Below are positions 6,977-14,908 of a DNA stretch of 22,628 nucleotides, piece after piece (the stretch's first letter is position 1; the number at the start of each line of letters is the position of its first letter). Under the pieces are notes generated by a model. The model did not search any database and was not told the DNA's origin. It saw only the letters and a list, made by a program, of their open reading frames with translations. The stretch comes from Accumulibacter sp. (GTDB lineage Bacteria > Pseudomonadota > Gammaproteobacteria > Burkholderiales > Rhodocyclaceae), in contig JAISQQ010000278.1 of assembly GCA_031274075.1 (NCBI GenBank), positions 1 to 22,628 on the forward strand, given 5' to 3'. Made by a program: the position numbers and the translations under genes.

Positions 6977-9900
6977 TCATTTGCGGGCGACACACGCGGA
7001 TACGCCGCTATCCGCCCACGCCAACAGATAGCTTCTGACCGTCGCCAAATGGTTGGCGATATGGTCCGTATGGCGAAGGTTCAGATCAGCCGCTTTTCGA
7101 GGATCGCCGCTGCCCAGCGCGCCAAGCATGGCGATGACCAGCAGGTGCTCGCGGGTCATAGGGGCAAGATTATTGGCATCGGGCAGCGACAATACCGCTT
7201 CAGCTTCCCGCAACATGACGTGAGGGTCACGGGCCGCGGTCGCCGCATAGCTTCGCATGAGCGCCGCCGCCAAGGGCGTGCGCAACACATTGGCCGGCAG
7301 CCAGTCCGGGGCGGGCTGCCAGATGCCTTGCAAATCTTCCGCTGGCAGCGCGCCGATGGAAAATTCCGCCAGCATGGAGAGGGCGGCGCTCCATTCCCGT
7401 ATCTGCACGGGTGTATCACTGGATGCCTGTTGCATGACAGAAAGGGCATGGCTGATATCTTGCGCATCCTGGGGCAGGTTCCGTTTGAATTCAGCGCTCG
7501 TTCGCCCTTGCCGGATGGCGTCGATGACCTGTAATGCCAGGAATCGCCGCTTGCTGAATGAATGCGCTGAATTGATGACTTGCGCCTTGGCGCCGGAAGG
7601 AACGCGGCAATCCAGAATATCCAGCACCGGCAGGCCATTGCTCGCCAAGTCGTAAAGGAAGGTGGCGCTTTGATTCTGAAACCGCGTCCGGGGTGCGTTG
7701 AGCGAGACTTCCGGGTAATAATCGGAGTGCGCCTGGGCGCCGAACAGGCGGGCATATTGGCGAATGACTTCGCCGCCGCCAATCCGGCGCAAGGCGATGT
7801 CATTCAGACTGCCAAAGCCTACACGGCGCAACTCCGCCACCAGAGCCGCCTCGTTCCAGGGAGCGTCCAAAAACGGGGTAGCCAGCCGCCCCTTGGGCGC
7901 AAGAATCAACAGGTCGGCGCCACCATCGACCGTATACAGTTCCGCGTTCGGGAATTCGCTCACGAGCGCCGCGAGCATGGTGGCGACCAGCGGATCATTG
8001 ATTTCGTAGGTATGCAGCCACTGCACCAATATGCCTTCTTCCTTGAGATGGCGCTTCAAAAAACGGTAGAACTCGACCGTGAACAAATTGGCGACGCCGC
8101 TCACCCAGGGATTGGAAGGCTCGGAAACGATGGCATCGTACTGGCGCTGGCCGGTCGAGAAAAAGGTGCGGGCATCGTCGATGCGCACCTGCGAGCGCGG
8201 ATCGGTATACGCGCGTTCAACCCGCGGGCCAAACGCCCTGGCCGCGTCGTACATGACTTTTTCAATCTCGATCGTGTCGACCCGCCGCGGGATGGAACTC
8301 CCCAATACCGTATGCGTGCTCAAACCGGAACCCCAGCCAATGAGCGCCACGTCCTTCGGCGACGGGTGCGCGACCAGAGGCATGATGCCCAGCATGATCA
8401 TGGTAGACTCATCCAGCGTAGGTGGCTGGTCGAATGGCGTCATGCCGGCATCGGGTTTGCCATTGGTCGCAATACCCGTCTTATGTGTGTTTTTATAGGT
8501 GTAAATAGCGACAGTCGCGGTTTTCCCGTCTTTCAGGAAAGGTACGGAGGCATCTCCGCCAAATCGTACCTGCCCTGTGCGAAATACGCCCGCGGCCTGC
8601 ACGGCAGGATCGACCTGCCCCAACTTCAGGCTGACGCCCATCGCAATTACCATACCCGCTGCCGCGGTCGCCACGCCGGGCGTCATCCGGGCCGGGCTCA
8701 GCACTCTCAGCAGATAAAGCCCCAATACCACATCGACCAGCGCCGCCAGCGTCAGGCCCAGTTTCACTCCGATGGCGGGGATCAGGACATGCACCATCAT
8801 CACGACGCCCAGAATGGCTCCCAGCGTATTGGCGGCGTAGATGCGGCCAATGGCGCGTTCGTCGGCTCCGGCGCGCAGCAAGGCCATGGTGAAAAGCGGC
8901 AGCGTCATTCCCGCGAAGAACGCGGCGGGGAACATGACCGCCAGAGAAATTACGGCGGTTCCCAGTTCAAACAGGGTATAGCCGTTATCCGTTTGCGCCA
9001 GCCCTTCCATCATCCAGCCAACCCAATGAAAACTCCGGGCAAAAACCGGAATGGAAAGCAGCGCGGCAATACCCATCAACACCTGAACGTAAGCAACATA
9101 ACAAACAGGATCGTCAATCTGGCGGCTGCGACGGCGGATCCACAAACCGCCAAACGCCAGCCCCAGAATAAAGGCCGTCAACATCAATTCAAAGCTGTGG
9201 ATGGAACTGCCCAGCGCCTGATTCAACATGCGCACCCAGCCAAGCTCATAGACGAACGAGGTCGCGCCGGAAATGGCGGTCGACAGCAGCATGACTTTTC
9301 CGAGTCTCCGAACCTCTTCGTCCCGGGCCGGGTCATTTGTTGCGGGGGCGACGCGGGGGGAGGATAAAGAGAGAGATAAGGAGGGAGACACGGGCGCCGC
9401 CTGCGCGCCCTCCCGCATTCCGGCGCTGACCAGCCATGCCCCCAGCCCCACCACGATATTCAGGCCGCCGGCGGTCATCACGGTTCCGGGCAAGCCGAAG
9501 GCGGGCAACAACAGGAACGTGGCGACCAGCGCCCCCAACGCAGCGCCCAGGCTGTTGGTGAAATACAACCCGCCGAGGATTTCACCATCCTGCCGCGGCG
9601 CAATCCGCAGATAACCCGCGCTCAAAAGCGGAAAGGTTGCCCCCAATAACAGGCTCTGCGGCAAAATCAGGAGCGCGGCGGTCGCCCATTGATAGGCATG
9701 GGCAATGCCTTCGCTATCCAGCAGAGGCAGGATATTTTCCTGGGATATCCGGGTATAGGTCTGGAAAATTCCCTGAAACGACAATCCAACGATGCCGATC
9801 AATAATTCAACGAAGGCATATCCCATGACCAGCCGCCGCCAGTTCGGGGTCTTGCGGCTGACAAACCACGCCCCCAGCGCCATGCCGCCCATGAAAATCG

Positions 9901-10051
9901 ACAGCACCAGCGTTTGCGCATACGCCGCGTGTCCCAGGGTCAGCCCCAGATATTGCGACCATACCGATTGATAGATCAACCCGGCAAAACCGGAAATGAT
10001 GAACAGCGTCAGTAAAAGCCTGCCCGCCCATGCGGGGGAAAGTGTGCGCAT
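6977..10051 (-). CDS. Membrane-fused spermidine synthase-like protein
   Basis: A 1,024-residue protein. Start ATG at 10051 is chosen for GGAG 6 bases upstream; an in-frame ATG at 10081 lacks one. The first half has about 12 membrane helices in two blocks (LLLTLFIISGFAGLIYQSVW opens the first) joined by a loop near residues 225-260. The second half has a spermidine-synthase-like Rossmann domain with VALIGWGSGLSTHTVL, an acidic strand end (DTIEIEKVM) and VSEPSNPWVSGVANLFT. The SEPSN in place of the usual DxxDP suggests it does not use putrescine, so true polyamine synthesis is doubtful. A helical C-terminal tail of about 200 residues follows. It lies 94 bases after the vWA gene on the same strand and may be read from it or from its own promoter near 10085. 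Confidence 0.85.
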   Translation of the reverse strand: MRTLSPAWAGRLLLTLFIISGFAGLIYQSVWSQYLGLTLGHAAYAQTLVLSIFMGGMALGAWFVSRKTPNWRRLVMGYAFVELLIGIVGLSFQGIFQTYTRISQENILPLLDSEGIAHAYQWATAALLILPQSLLLGATFPLLSAGYLRIAPRQDGEILGGLYFTNSLGAALGALVATFLLLPAFGLPGTVMTAGGLNIVVGLGAWLVSAGMREGAQAAPVSPSLSLSLSSPRVAPATNDPARDEEVRRLGKVMLLSTAISGATSFVYELGWVRMLNQALGSSIHSFELMLTAFILGLAFGGLWIRRRSRQIDDPVCYVAYVQVLMGIAALLSIPVFARSFHWVGWMMEGLAQTDNGYTLFELGTAVISLAVMFPAAFFAGMTLPLFTMALLRAGADERAIGRIYAANTLGAILGVVMMVHVLIPAIGVKLGLTLAALVDVVLGLYLLRVLSPARMTPGVATAAAGMVIAMGVSLKLGQVDPAVQAAGVFRTGQVRFGGDASVPFLKDGKTATVAIYTYKNTHKTGIATNGKPDAGMTPFDQPPTLDESTMIMLGIMPLVAHPSPKDVALIGWGSGLSTHTVLGSSIPRRVDTIEIEKVMYDAARAFGPRVERAYTDPRSQVRIDDARTFFSTGQRQYDAIVSEPSNPWVSGVANLFTVEFYRFLKRHLKEEGILVQWLHTYEINDPLVATMLAALVSEFPNAELYTVDGGADLLILAPKGRLATPFLDAPWNEAALVAELRRVGFGSLNDIALRRIGGGEVIRQYARLFGAQAHSDYYPEVSLNAPRTRFQNQSATFLYDLASNGLPVLDILDCRVPSGAKAQVINSAHSFSKRRFLALQVIDAIRQGRTSAEFKRNLPQDAQDISHALSVMQQASSDTPVQIREWSAALSMLAEFSIGALPAEDLQGIWQPAPDWLPANVLRTPLAAALMRSYAATAARDPHVMLREAEAVLSLPDANNLAPMTREHLLVIAMLGALGSGDPRKAADLNLRHTDHIANHLATVRSYLLAWADSGVSACVARK

Positions 10052-10145
10052 GTAAAACTCCGCTGGTTTGGAATGTGGCAATCATAATAGGGTGCCTTCG
10101 ATTCTGCGGGAAGGCGCTTTTGCAGGAAGCCGTGCGCGACCCCGT

Positions 10146-11399
10146 TCAGCCGTCGCCCCGCTCCTCCGCCCGCGCCACCTTGATGTCCGCGGCCGCCGCC
10201 CAGGCGGCGATGTCTTCGCGTCTCAAGGCGGCCGCCATCATGTCCGGGAACAGGTCTGGCGTGCAGGCGAAGGCCGGGATGCCGAGCGCCGCGACTTTGG
10301 CGGCGGTGGAGGCGGAGTAGCCGGGCCGCCCCTGGTCGGTGAGCGCGAGCAGCACGATGATGTTGACGCCGCTGCGCGCCAGCGCCGCCAGACGGCGCAG
10401 CAGGTCGTCCTCGTTACCGCCTTCGTAGAGATCGGTGATCAGCACGAAATGGGCCTTGGCCGGATGTTCGATGCGCCCGGCGCAGTAGGCGACGGCCTGG
10501 TTGATGTCGGTACCGCCGCCGAGCTGGATGCCGAACAGGACTTCGACCGGATCGGCCAGATCGTCGGTGAGATCGACGATGGCCGTGTCGAAACAGACGA
10601 GCCGGGTGCGCACCACCGGGATCGAGGCCATCACGGCGGCGAAGATGGAGGCGTAGATCACCGAACTCGCCATCGACCCCGACTGGTCGACGCACAGCAC
10701 GACTTCGTCGAGATCGACGAGGCGGCGCTGCCTGCGCATAAAGCCGATGAGCTTTTCGGGCACCACGGTCTTGTGCTCGGGCTGGTAGTGGCGCAGGTTG
10801 GCGCCGATGGTGCGCGGCCAGTCGATGTCGCGGTGGCGCGGGCGGAAGGTGCGCCGGGCGCGATCGAGCGCCCCCCGGATGGCTTCCGCCGTCTGGCGTT
10901 CCAGGCGTTCCATGAGTTTGGCGACGATTTCGGCGATGACCTGACGCGCCATTTGCTTCGTTTTGTCCGGCATGATGCCGCGCAGCGAAACGAGGTCGGC
11001 CACGAGGTTGACGTCCTGCTCCACCGCCGCGAGGAATTCCGGCTCCATCAGCATTTGTTTGAGGCCGAGGCGCTCGAAGGCGTCTTTTTGCACGATCTGC
11101 ACGACTTGCGACGGGAAAAATCCGCGCAGGTCGCCGAGCCAGCCCGCGATGGCCTTGGGCGAGGAGCGTTGAAGGCCGCCGCGCCGGTTCTTTTTCTCTT
11201 CGTCGCCGTCGCCATAAAGGGCGGTCAGCGCCATGGAAAGTTTGCGGTCGCGCTCGGCAAGCGCCTCTTCGCCAGCGCCGAGGGTCAGGCGCCAGCGCCG
11301 TTCGCGCGCGCTGGCGCCGCCGTCGTCGTCGAGGGAAGGGTGGCGGGCCTCGTCGCCTTCGGGCCGGGCCGCGGTCTGGGTTGTTTCATCCATCGGCAT
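10146..11399 (-). CDS. vWA-domain protein of MoxR operon (CoxE-like)
   Basis: A 417-residue protein. The vWA domain occupies about residues 230-400 with a complete metal site: DQSGS (238-242), Thr297 in LGGGTDIN and Asp323 in VLITDLYEGG. The first 220 residues are helical and charged and contain TFRPRHRDIDWPRTI, typical of vWA proteins paired with MoxR ATPases. Such proteins bind a partner through Mg2+ and act as adaptor for the ATPase. AGGA lies 5 bases before the ATG at 11399; a second ATG at 11393 is possible. The start overlaps the DUF5682 stop by 14 bases, so translation is probably coupled. It is the last gene of the five-gene set. Confidence 0.9.
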   Translation of the reverse strand: MPMDETTQTAARPEGDEARHPSLDDDGGASARERRWRLTLGAGEEALAERDRKLSMALTALYGDGDEEKKNRRGGLQRSSPKAIAGWLGDLRGFFPSQVVQIVQKDAFERLGLKQMLMEPEFLAAVEQDVNLVADLVSLRGIMPDKTKQMARQVIAEIVAKLMERLERQTAEAIRGALDRARRTFRPRHRDIDWPRTIGANLRHYQPEHKTVVPEKLIGFMRRQRRLVDLDEVVLCVDQSGSMASSVIYASIFAAVMASIPVVRTRLVCFDTAIVDLTDDLADPVEVLFGIQLGGGTDINQAVAYCAGRIEHPAKAHFVLITDLYEGGNEDDLLRRLAALARSGVNIIVLLALTDQGRPGYSASTAAKVAALGIPAFACTPDLFPDMMAAALRREDIAAWAAAADIKVARAEERGDG

Positions 11400-13770
11400 T
11401 GTTTCCTGTGAGCAGCGGGTGCAGGATATTCAGGTGCGCTTGCCATCCCGCGCCGCCGTCCGGCGCGGGAACGAGGTGCGCCGGCAGGCTCGGCCCCCGA
11501 CCCAGCGCCGCCGCGAGCAGGCGCTTGCGCTCCATGCTGTCCAGCCCGGAGAACACCCGGCGCAGCAGCGGCAGGTGCGCGGTGAAGTCGTCCTCGTCGA
11601 GGCCGGTGAGCCATCCGTCGACGGCGCGGCGCAAGCCTTCGTCATGGGCCAGACGCATGGCGGAAGCGGAGAAAAAGCCTTCGAGGAAACCGGCGGCGTC
11701 CACAACCGGCGTGCCCGGCGACAAGCGCCGTTCGAGCAGCGTCACGGCCTCGTCGGCGGCAAGGGCTTCCGCCTCGTAGAGGATATGGGCGGCGCGTCCG
11801 GCGACGCGGGGCGTGGCGCGGGCGTCGCCGAGCACCGCTTCGAGTCCGCGGAACCATGCTTCCAGGATGTCTTGCGGCGCTTCGATGAGGCGGATGCCGG
11901 CGTGGGCCGCCGAAATCCGTTCCGTCATCTCGCCAGCAGCCTCGGCGTCAAGCTCCCGCGCCGCGTGCGGCAGATTGATCGCGGCTTCCACAATCAGGCG
12001 TTGCAGCAGGACGCCCAATTGCCCGAGGCCGGAAGTAGAAGCGGAAGAGGAAGTAGAAGCAGAAACGCGCGCATCGCCATAACGAACGATGTCGGCAAGC
12101 GGCGGGATGGCGGCGAGCATTTCGGGACAGTTGGAGGAACGCGCCGCTCTTTCCTCGAAGAGCGCGAGTCCGCGGGACGCCGCGACCGGCAGGCTGGCGG
12201 TGATGGCGGTGCGGATCAACTCGGCCAAAGCGTCGAGCGCGGCGGCCTGACCAAGCTGTTCGGCCAGATAAGCGCTGGCGGCCTGTTCGATGGTCGCGCC
12301 GTAGACGAGCTTTTCGACCAGTTGAACGGCATACTCCGGCTCCCAGGCGAGCATCCAGCGTTCGCGGAAGGTGCCGCGGCTGCCGCCCTTGTCCAGCAGC
12401 CTGCCCCACGGCACGCCGAGCACGAGCAGACGGTGCAGCAGGGTGGAGCGGAACAGCCCGCTTTCGCTGCGCAGGTCGATGGCGAGTTCGCGCTCCAGCG
12501 CCTCGGGCTTCAGCCGCGCCGCCTTCTGATGGCGTTGGAGATCCTCGATCAACGGGGCGAGCGGCGCGTCGGCCGGAATTTCGCCGACCTCGTTGCCGAG
12601 CAGCAAAGTGTCCTCGATGGTTTTCCACAACAAGGCCTCGCCGCCGAAGAGACAGGCGACCGCGGCTTCGCGCAGTTCCTCGAAACCCGCGCCGGGCCGG
12701 GAGCGGATGGCGGCGAGCGCCAGCGCCAGACGCTCGGCCTCGATCAACGCGGCGGTCGAGACGAGGTGGCCTTTCTCGCGCAGGATGTACGCGATCCGGG
12801 TCAGCCAGCGGCTGGCGCCGTCGCGCCGCGCGCGGGTGTGCCAGACATGGGCGCACCAGCCGGGCGCATCGACGCCCGCGCCGTAGCCGTGGGCAAAGGC
12901 AAGGCGCGGCATCGTCCACGGCGCCCAGGTCATGGCGGCTTTCTTGCGCGGCAAGCCCTTGAGCAAGGCGCGGTCGTCCTTTTGCGCGACTGCGCCTTGC
13001 AGCGCCGGTACGTGCCACGCGCCGCAGACCACGGCGAGCGGGCCTTCGTGCCGCTTGCGCGCCGCGGCGATGGCCAGACGCATGTGCGCTTCGCGTTTGG
13101 CCTCGAATTCCGGCAAGTGCGCCAGATCGGCGCGCAGCGCGTTCATGGCGTCGGCGATGGCGCTGAAGATCGGGCCGGGAGCCGGGTTTTGTTCGATGAG
13201 ATCGGCCCACCAGCTTTCGCCGTCCTCATAGCCAGCCGCTTCGGCCAGCACGCCGACCGGATCGCGGAATTCTGGCGGCAGCGCAGGCGGCAACGCGGCG
13301 GCGGGCGCTTCGGGTTCTTGCGCCGCCGCTTCTGCCGTTTCTGCCGTTTCCGCCGCCGTTTCCACCATTTCCGCCGCCGTTTCCACCGTCTCCGCCGGGG
13401 GAGACGCATCCGTTGGCTTTGCGGGTTTTTCCACGAAGCGGGCGGTGGATGGCAGGTCGATGAATTCGACCGGCACGCCATTTGCCATCGCCCACAAGGT
13501 CGCCTGATATTCGGGCGAAAACTCCGCGAAAGGCCAGAAACTGGCTTGCGAAGGGTCGTCTTCCGGGTAACAGAGCAAGGCGACCGGCGGCTTCATCGCG
13601 GGCGAGGCCAGCATCGGCAGGAGGGCGGAAGCGTCGGCCGGGCCTTCGATCAACACCGCGACAGGCTTTTGCTCATCGAGCGCGCGCACGAGGCTCGCCG
13701 CCGAACCGGGGCCGTGATGGCGAATGCCGAAGAAGGAAACCGCATCGAGCGCGGAGGCGTCCTTGCCCAT
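11386..13770 (-). CDS. DUF5682 protein, TraB/TIKI/EreA-like hydrolase candidate
   Basis: A 794-residue protein. Near the N-terminus FFGIRHHGPGSAASLVRAL (13-31) precedes the strand PVAVLIEGPADAS with Glu42. Further on come EYQATLWAMANGVPVEFIDL (88-107), REAHMRLAIA (226-235) and LAVVCGAWHVPALQ (245-258) with His253. This order, a GxxH-type entry, an acidic strand end, an R/E helix and a GxxHV strand, is what TraB/TIKI/EreA metallo-hydrolases show, so I infer that fold for residues 1-260. Residues 127-168 are an Ala/Glu/Thr/Pro linker with ETAAE repeats. The rest is helical and conserved in the family but not assigned. It follows the MoxR stop by 3 bases. Substrate unknown. Confidence 0.85.
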   Translation of the reverse strand: MGKDASALDAVSFFGIRHHGPGSAASLVRALDEQKPVAVLIEGPADASALLPMLASPAMKPPVALLCYPEDDPSQASFWPFAEFSPEYQATLWAMANGVPVEFIDLPSTARFVEKPAKPTDASPPAETVETAAEMVETAAETAETAEAAAQEPEAPAAALPPALPPEFRDPVGVLAEAAGYEDGESWWADLIEQNPAPGPIFSAIADAMNALRADLAHLPEFEAKREAHMRLAIAAARKRHEGPLAVVCGAWHVPALQGAVAQKDDRALLKGLPRKKAAMTWAPWTMPRLAFAHGYGAGVDAPGWCAHVWHTRARRDGASRWLTRIAYILREKGHLVSTAALIEAERLALALAAIRSRPGAGFEELREAAVACLFGGEALLWKTIEDTLLLGNEVGEIPADAPLAPLIEDLQRHQKAARLKPEALERELAIDLRSESGLFRSTLLHRLLVLGVPWGRLLDKGGSRGTFRERWMLAWEPEYAVQLVEKLVYGATIEQAASAYLAEQLGQAAALDALAELIRTAITASLPVAASRGLALFEERAARSSNCPEMLAAIPPLADIVRYGDARVSASTSSSASTSGLGQLGVLLQRLIVEAAINLPHAARELDAEAAGEMTERISAAHAGIRLIEAPQDILEAWFRGLEAVLGDARATPRVAGRAAHILYEAEALAADEAVTLLERRLSPGTPVVDAAGFLEGFFSASAMRLAHDEGLRRAVDGWLTGLDEDDFTAHLPLLRRVFSGLDSMERKRLLAAALGRGPSLPAHLVPAPDGGAGWQAHLNILHPLLTGNNADG

Positions 13771-13773
13771 GCG

Positions 13774-14853
13774 TCAGACCGCTTCGTTGAGCGCCGCGTA
13801 ATAGGCGGAATAGCCGCTGCGTTTCTTCAGCACCGTTTCCAGATATTCTTCCAGCACCGCCTTGTCCTGCACCGGGTCCTTGATGATCGCGCCGACCATG
13901 TTGGCGGCCAGTTCCTGCGCCGTGAGGCTGCCATCGTTGAACCACGCCGCCTGCGACAGGCCACCGACCACGGTGGCGATGGCTTCTGCCGTAGAGAGCG
14001 AGCCGGACGGCGTCTTCAGCGTGGTCTTGCCATCGGCGGTGGCCCCGGCGCGCAGTTCCCGGAAAATCGTGAGCACGCGGCTGATTTCCTCCTGCACGTT
14101 CTTCGGCACCGGCAGCGAGAGACTGACGGCCATCTCGGAGACGCGCCGGGCGACGATGGCGACTTCCTCGTCCATATCGTCGGGCAGCGGCAGCACCACC
14201 ACGTTGAAGCGGCGTTTCAGGGCCGAGGACAATTCGTTGACGCCCTTGTCGCGGTTGTTGGCGGTGGCGATGACGTTGAAGCCGCGCCGGGCGTAAATCG
14301 CGCTATTGAGTTCGGCGACCGGCATCATTTTTTCCGACAGCACCGTAATCAGCGTGTCCTGAACGTCCGACCCCATGCGGGTCAACTCTTCCAGACGGCA
14401 GAGCTTGCCGTCCTGCATGGCGCGAAAGAGCGGCGTCGGCACCAGCGCCTCTTCGCTCGGCCCTTTGGCGAGCAGTTGCGCGTAGTTCCAGCCGTAGCGA
14501 ATCTGGTTCTCGTCGGTGCCCGCAGTGCATTGGATCAGCATGGTCGAGTCGCCGGTGATCGCCGCCGCCAGATGTTCGGACACCCACGATTTCGCCGTCC
14601 CCGGCACCCCGAGCAAGAGCAAGGCGCGGTCGGTGGCGAGCGTAGCGACCGCCGTCTCCATCAGGCGGCGGCGGCCCACGTACTTGGGCGAGATCACCGT
14701 GCCGTCGCCCGCCTTGCCGCCCAACAGGTAAGTGAGCACGGACTGGGGCGAGAGTTTCCAGTTCTCGGGCTTGTTGGCGTCGTCACCGCGCGCCAGGGCT
14801 TCGAGTTCGAGCGCGTAGGTCTGTTCGGCGGGGAGGCGGAGAAGGTCGGACAT
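13774..14853 (-). CDS. MoxR-type AAA+ ATPase
   Basis: A 359-residue ATPase. Walker A is GVPGTAKS (82-89); the Walker B segment is KLCRLEELTRM, where the usual Asp-Glu is Glu155-Glu156; sensor 1 is NVIATANNRDKG (193-204); the arginine-finger region is SSALKRRFN (209-217). MoxR proteins form rings that use ATP to remodel a client, often delivering metal or assembling a complex with a vWA partner, which is encoded two genes downstream. GGAG lies 8 bases before the ATG. It is the central gene of the five-gene operon. The Glu-for-Asp change may be normal for this DUF5682-linked branch. Confidence 0.92.
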   Translation of the reverse strand: MSDLLRLPAEQTYALELEALARGDDANKPENWKLSPQSVLTYLLGGKAGDGTVISPKYVGRRRLMETAVATLATDRALLLLGVPGTAKSWVSEHLAAAITGDSTMLIQCTAGTDENQIRYGWNYAQLLAKGPSEEALVPTPLFRAMQDGKLCRLEELTRMGSDVQDTLITVLSEKMMPVAELNSAIYARRGFNVIATANNRDKGVNELSSALKRRFNVVVLPLPDDMDEEVAIVARRVSEMAVSLSLPVPKNVQEEISRVLTIFRELRAGATADGKTTLKTPSGSLSTAEAIATVVGGLSQAAWFNDGSLTAQELAANMVGAIIKDPVQDKAVLEEYLETVLKKRSGYSAYYAALNEAV

Positions 14854-14870
14854 TGATGGACTCCAGAAAA

Positions 14871-14908
14871 AATTTCAGCCTTGAATTTCAGCTTTGAATT
14901 CAGCCCTA
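14871..14908. repeat. Three imperfect 13-bp direct repeats
   Basis: AATTTCAGCCTTG, AATTTCAGCTTTG and AATTCAGCCCTA follow each other between the DUF5691 stop (overlapping it) and the MoxR ribosome site. AT-rich in a very GC-rich operon. May bind a regulator or simply be slippage. Confidence 0.6.

Noticed and set aside
9273..9614. Possible plus-strand gene inside the spermidine-synthase-like gene
   Set aside because: It is the complement of a membrane-protein gene with clear helices and motifs on the minus strand.
11233..14856. 1,207-codon plus-strand open frame, and similar long frames at 10068-11411, 15521-16765, 16711-18024 and 7580-9367
   Set aside because: They lie antisense to well-supported genes in very GC-rich DNA. 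Their proteins are Arg/Gly/Ala-rich with no known motif, and no ribosome sites are seen.
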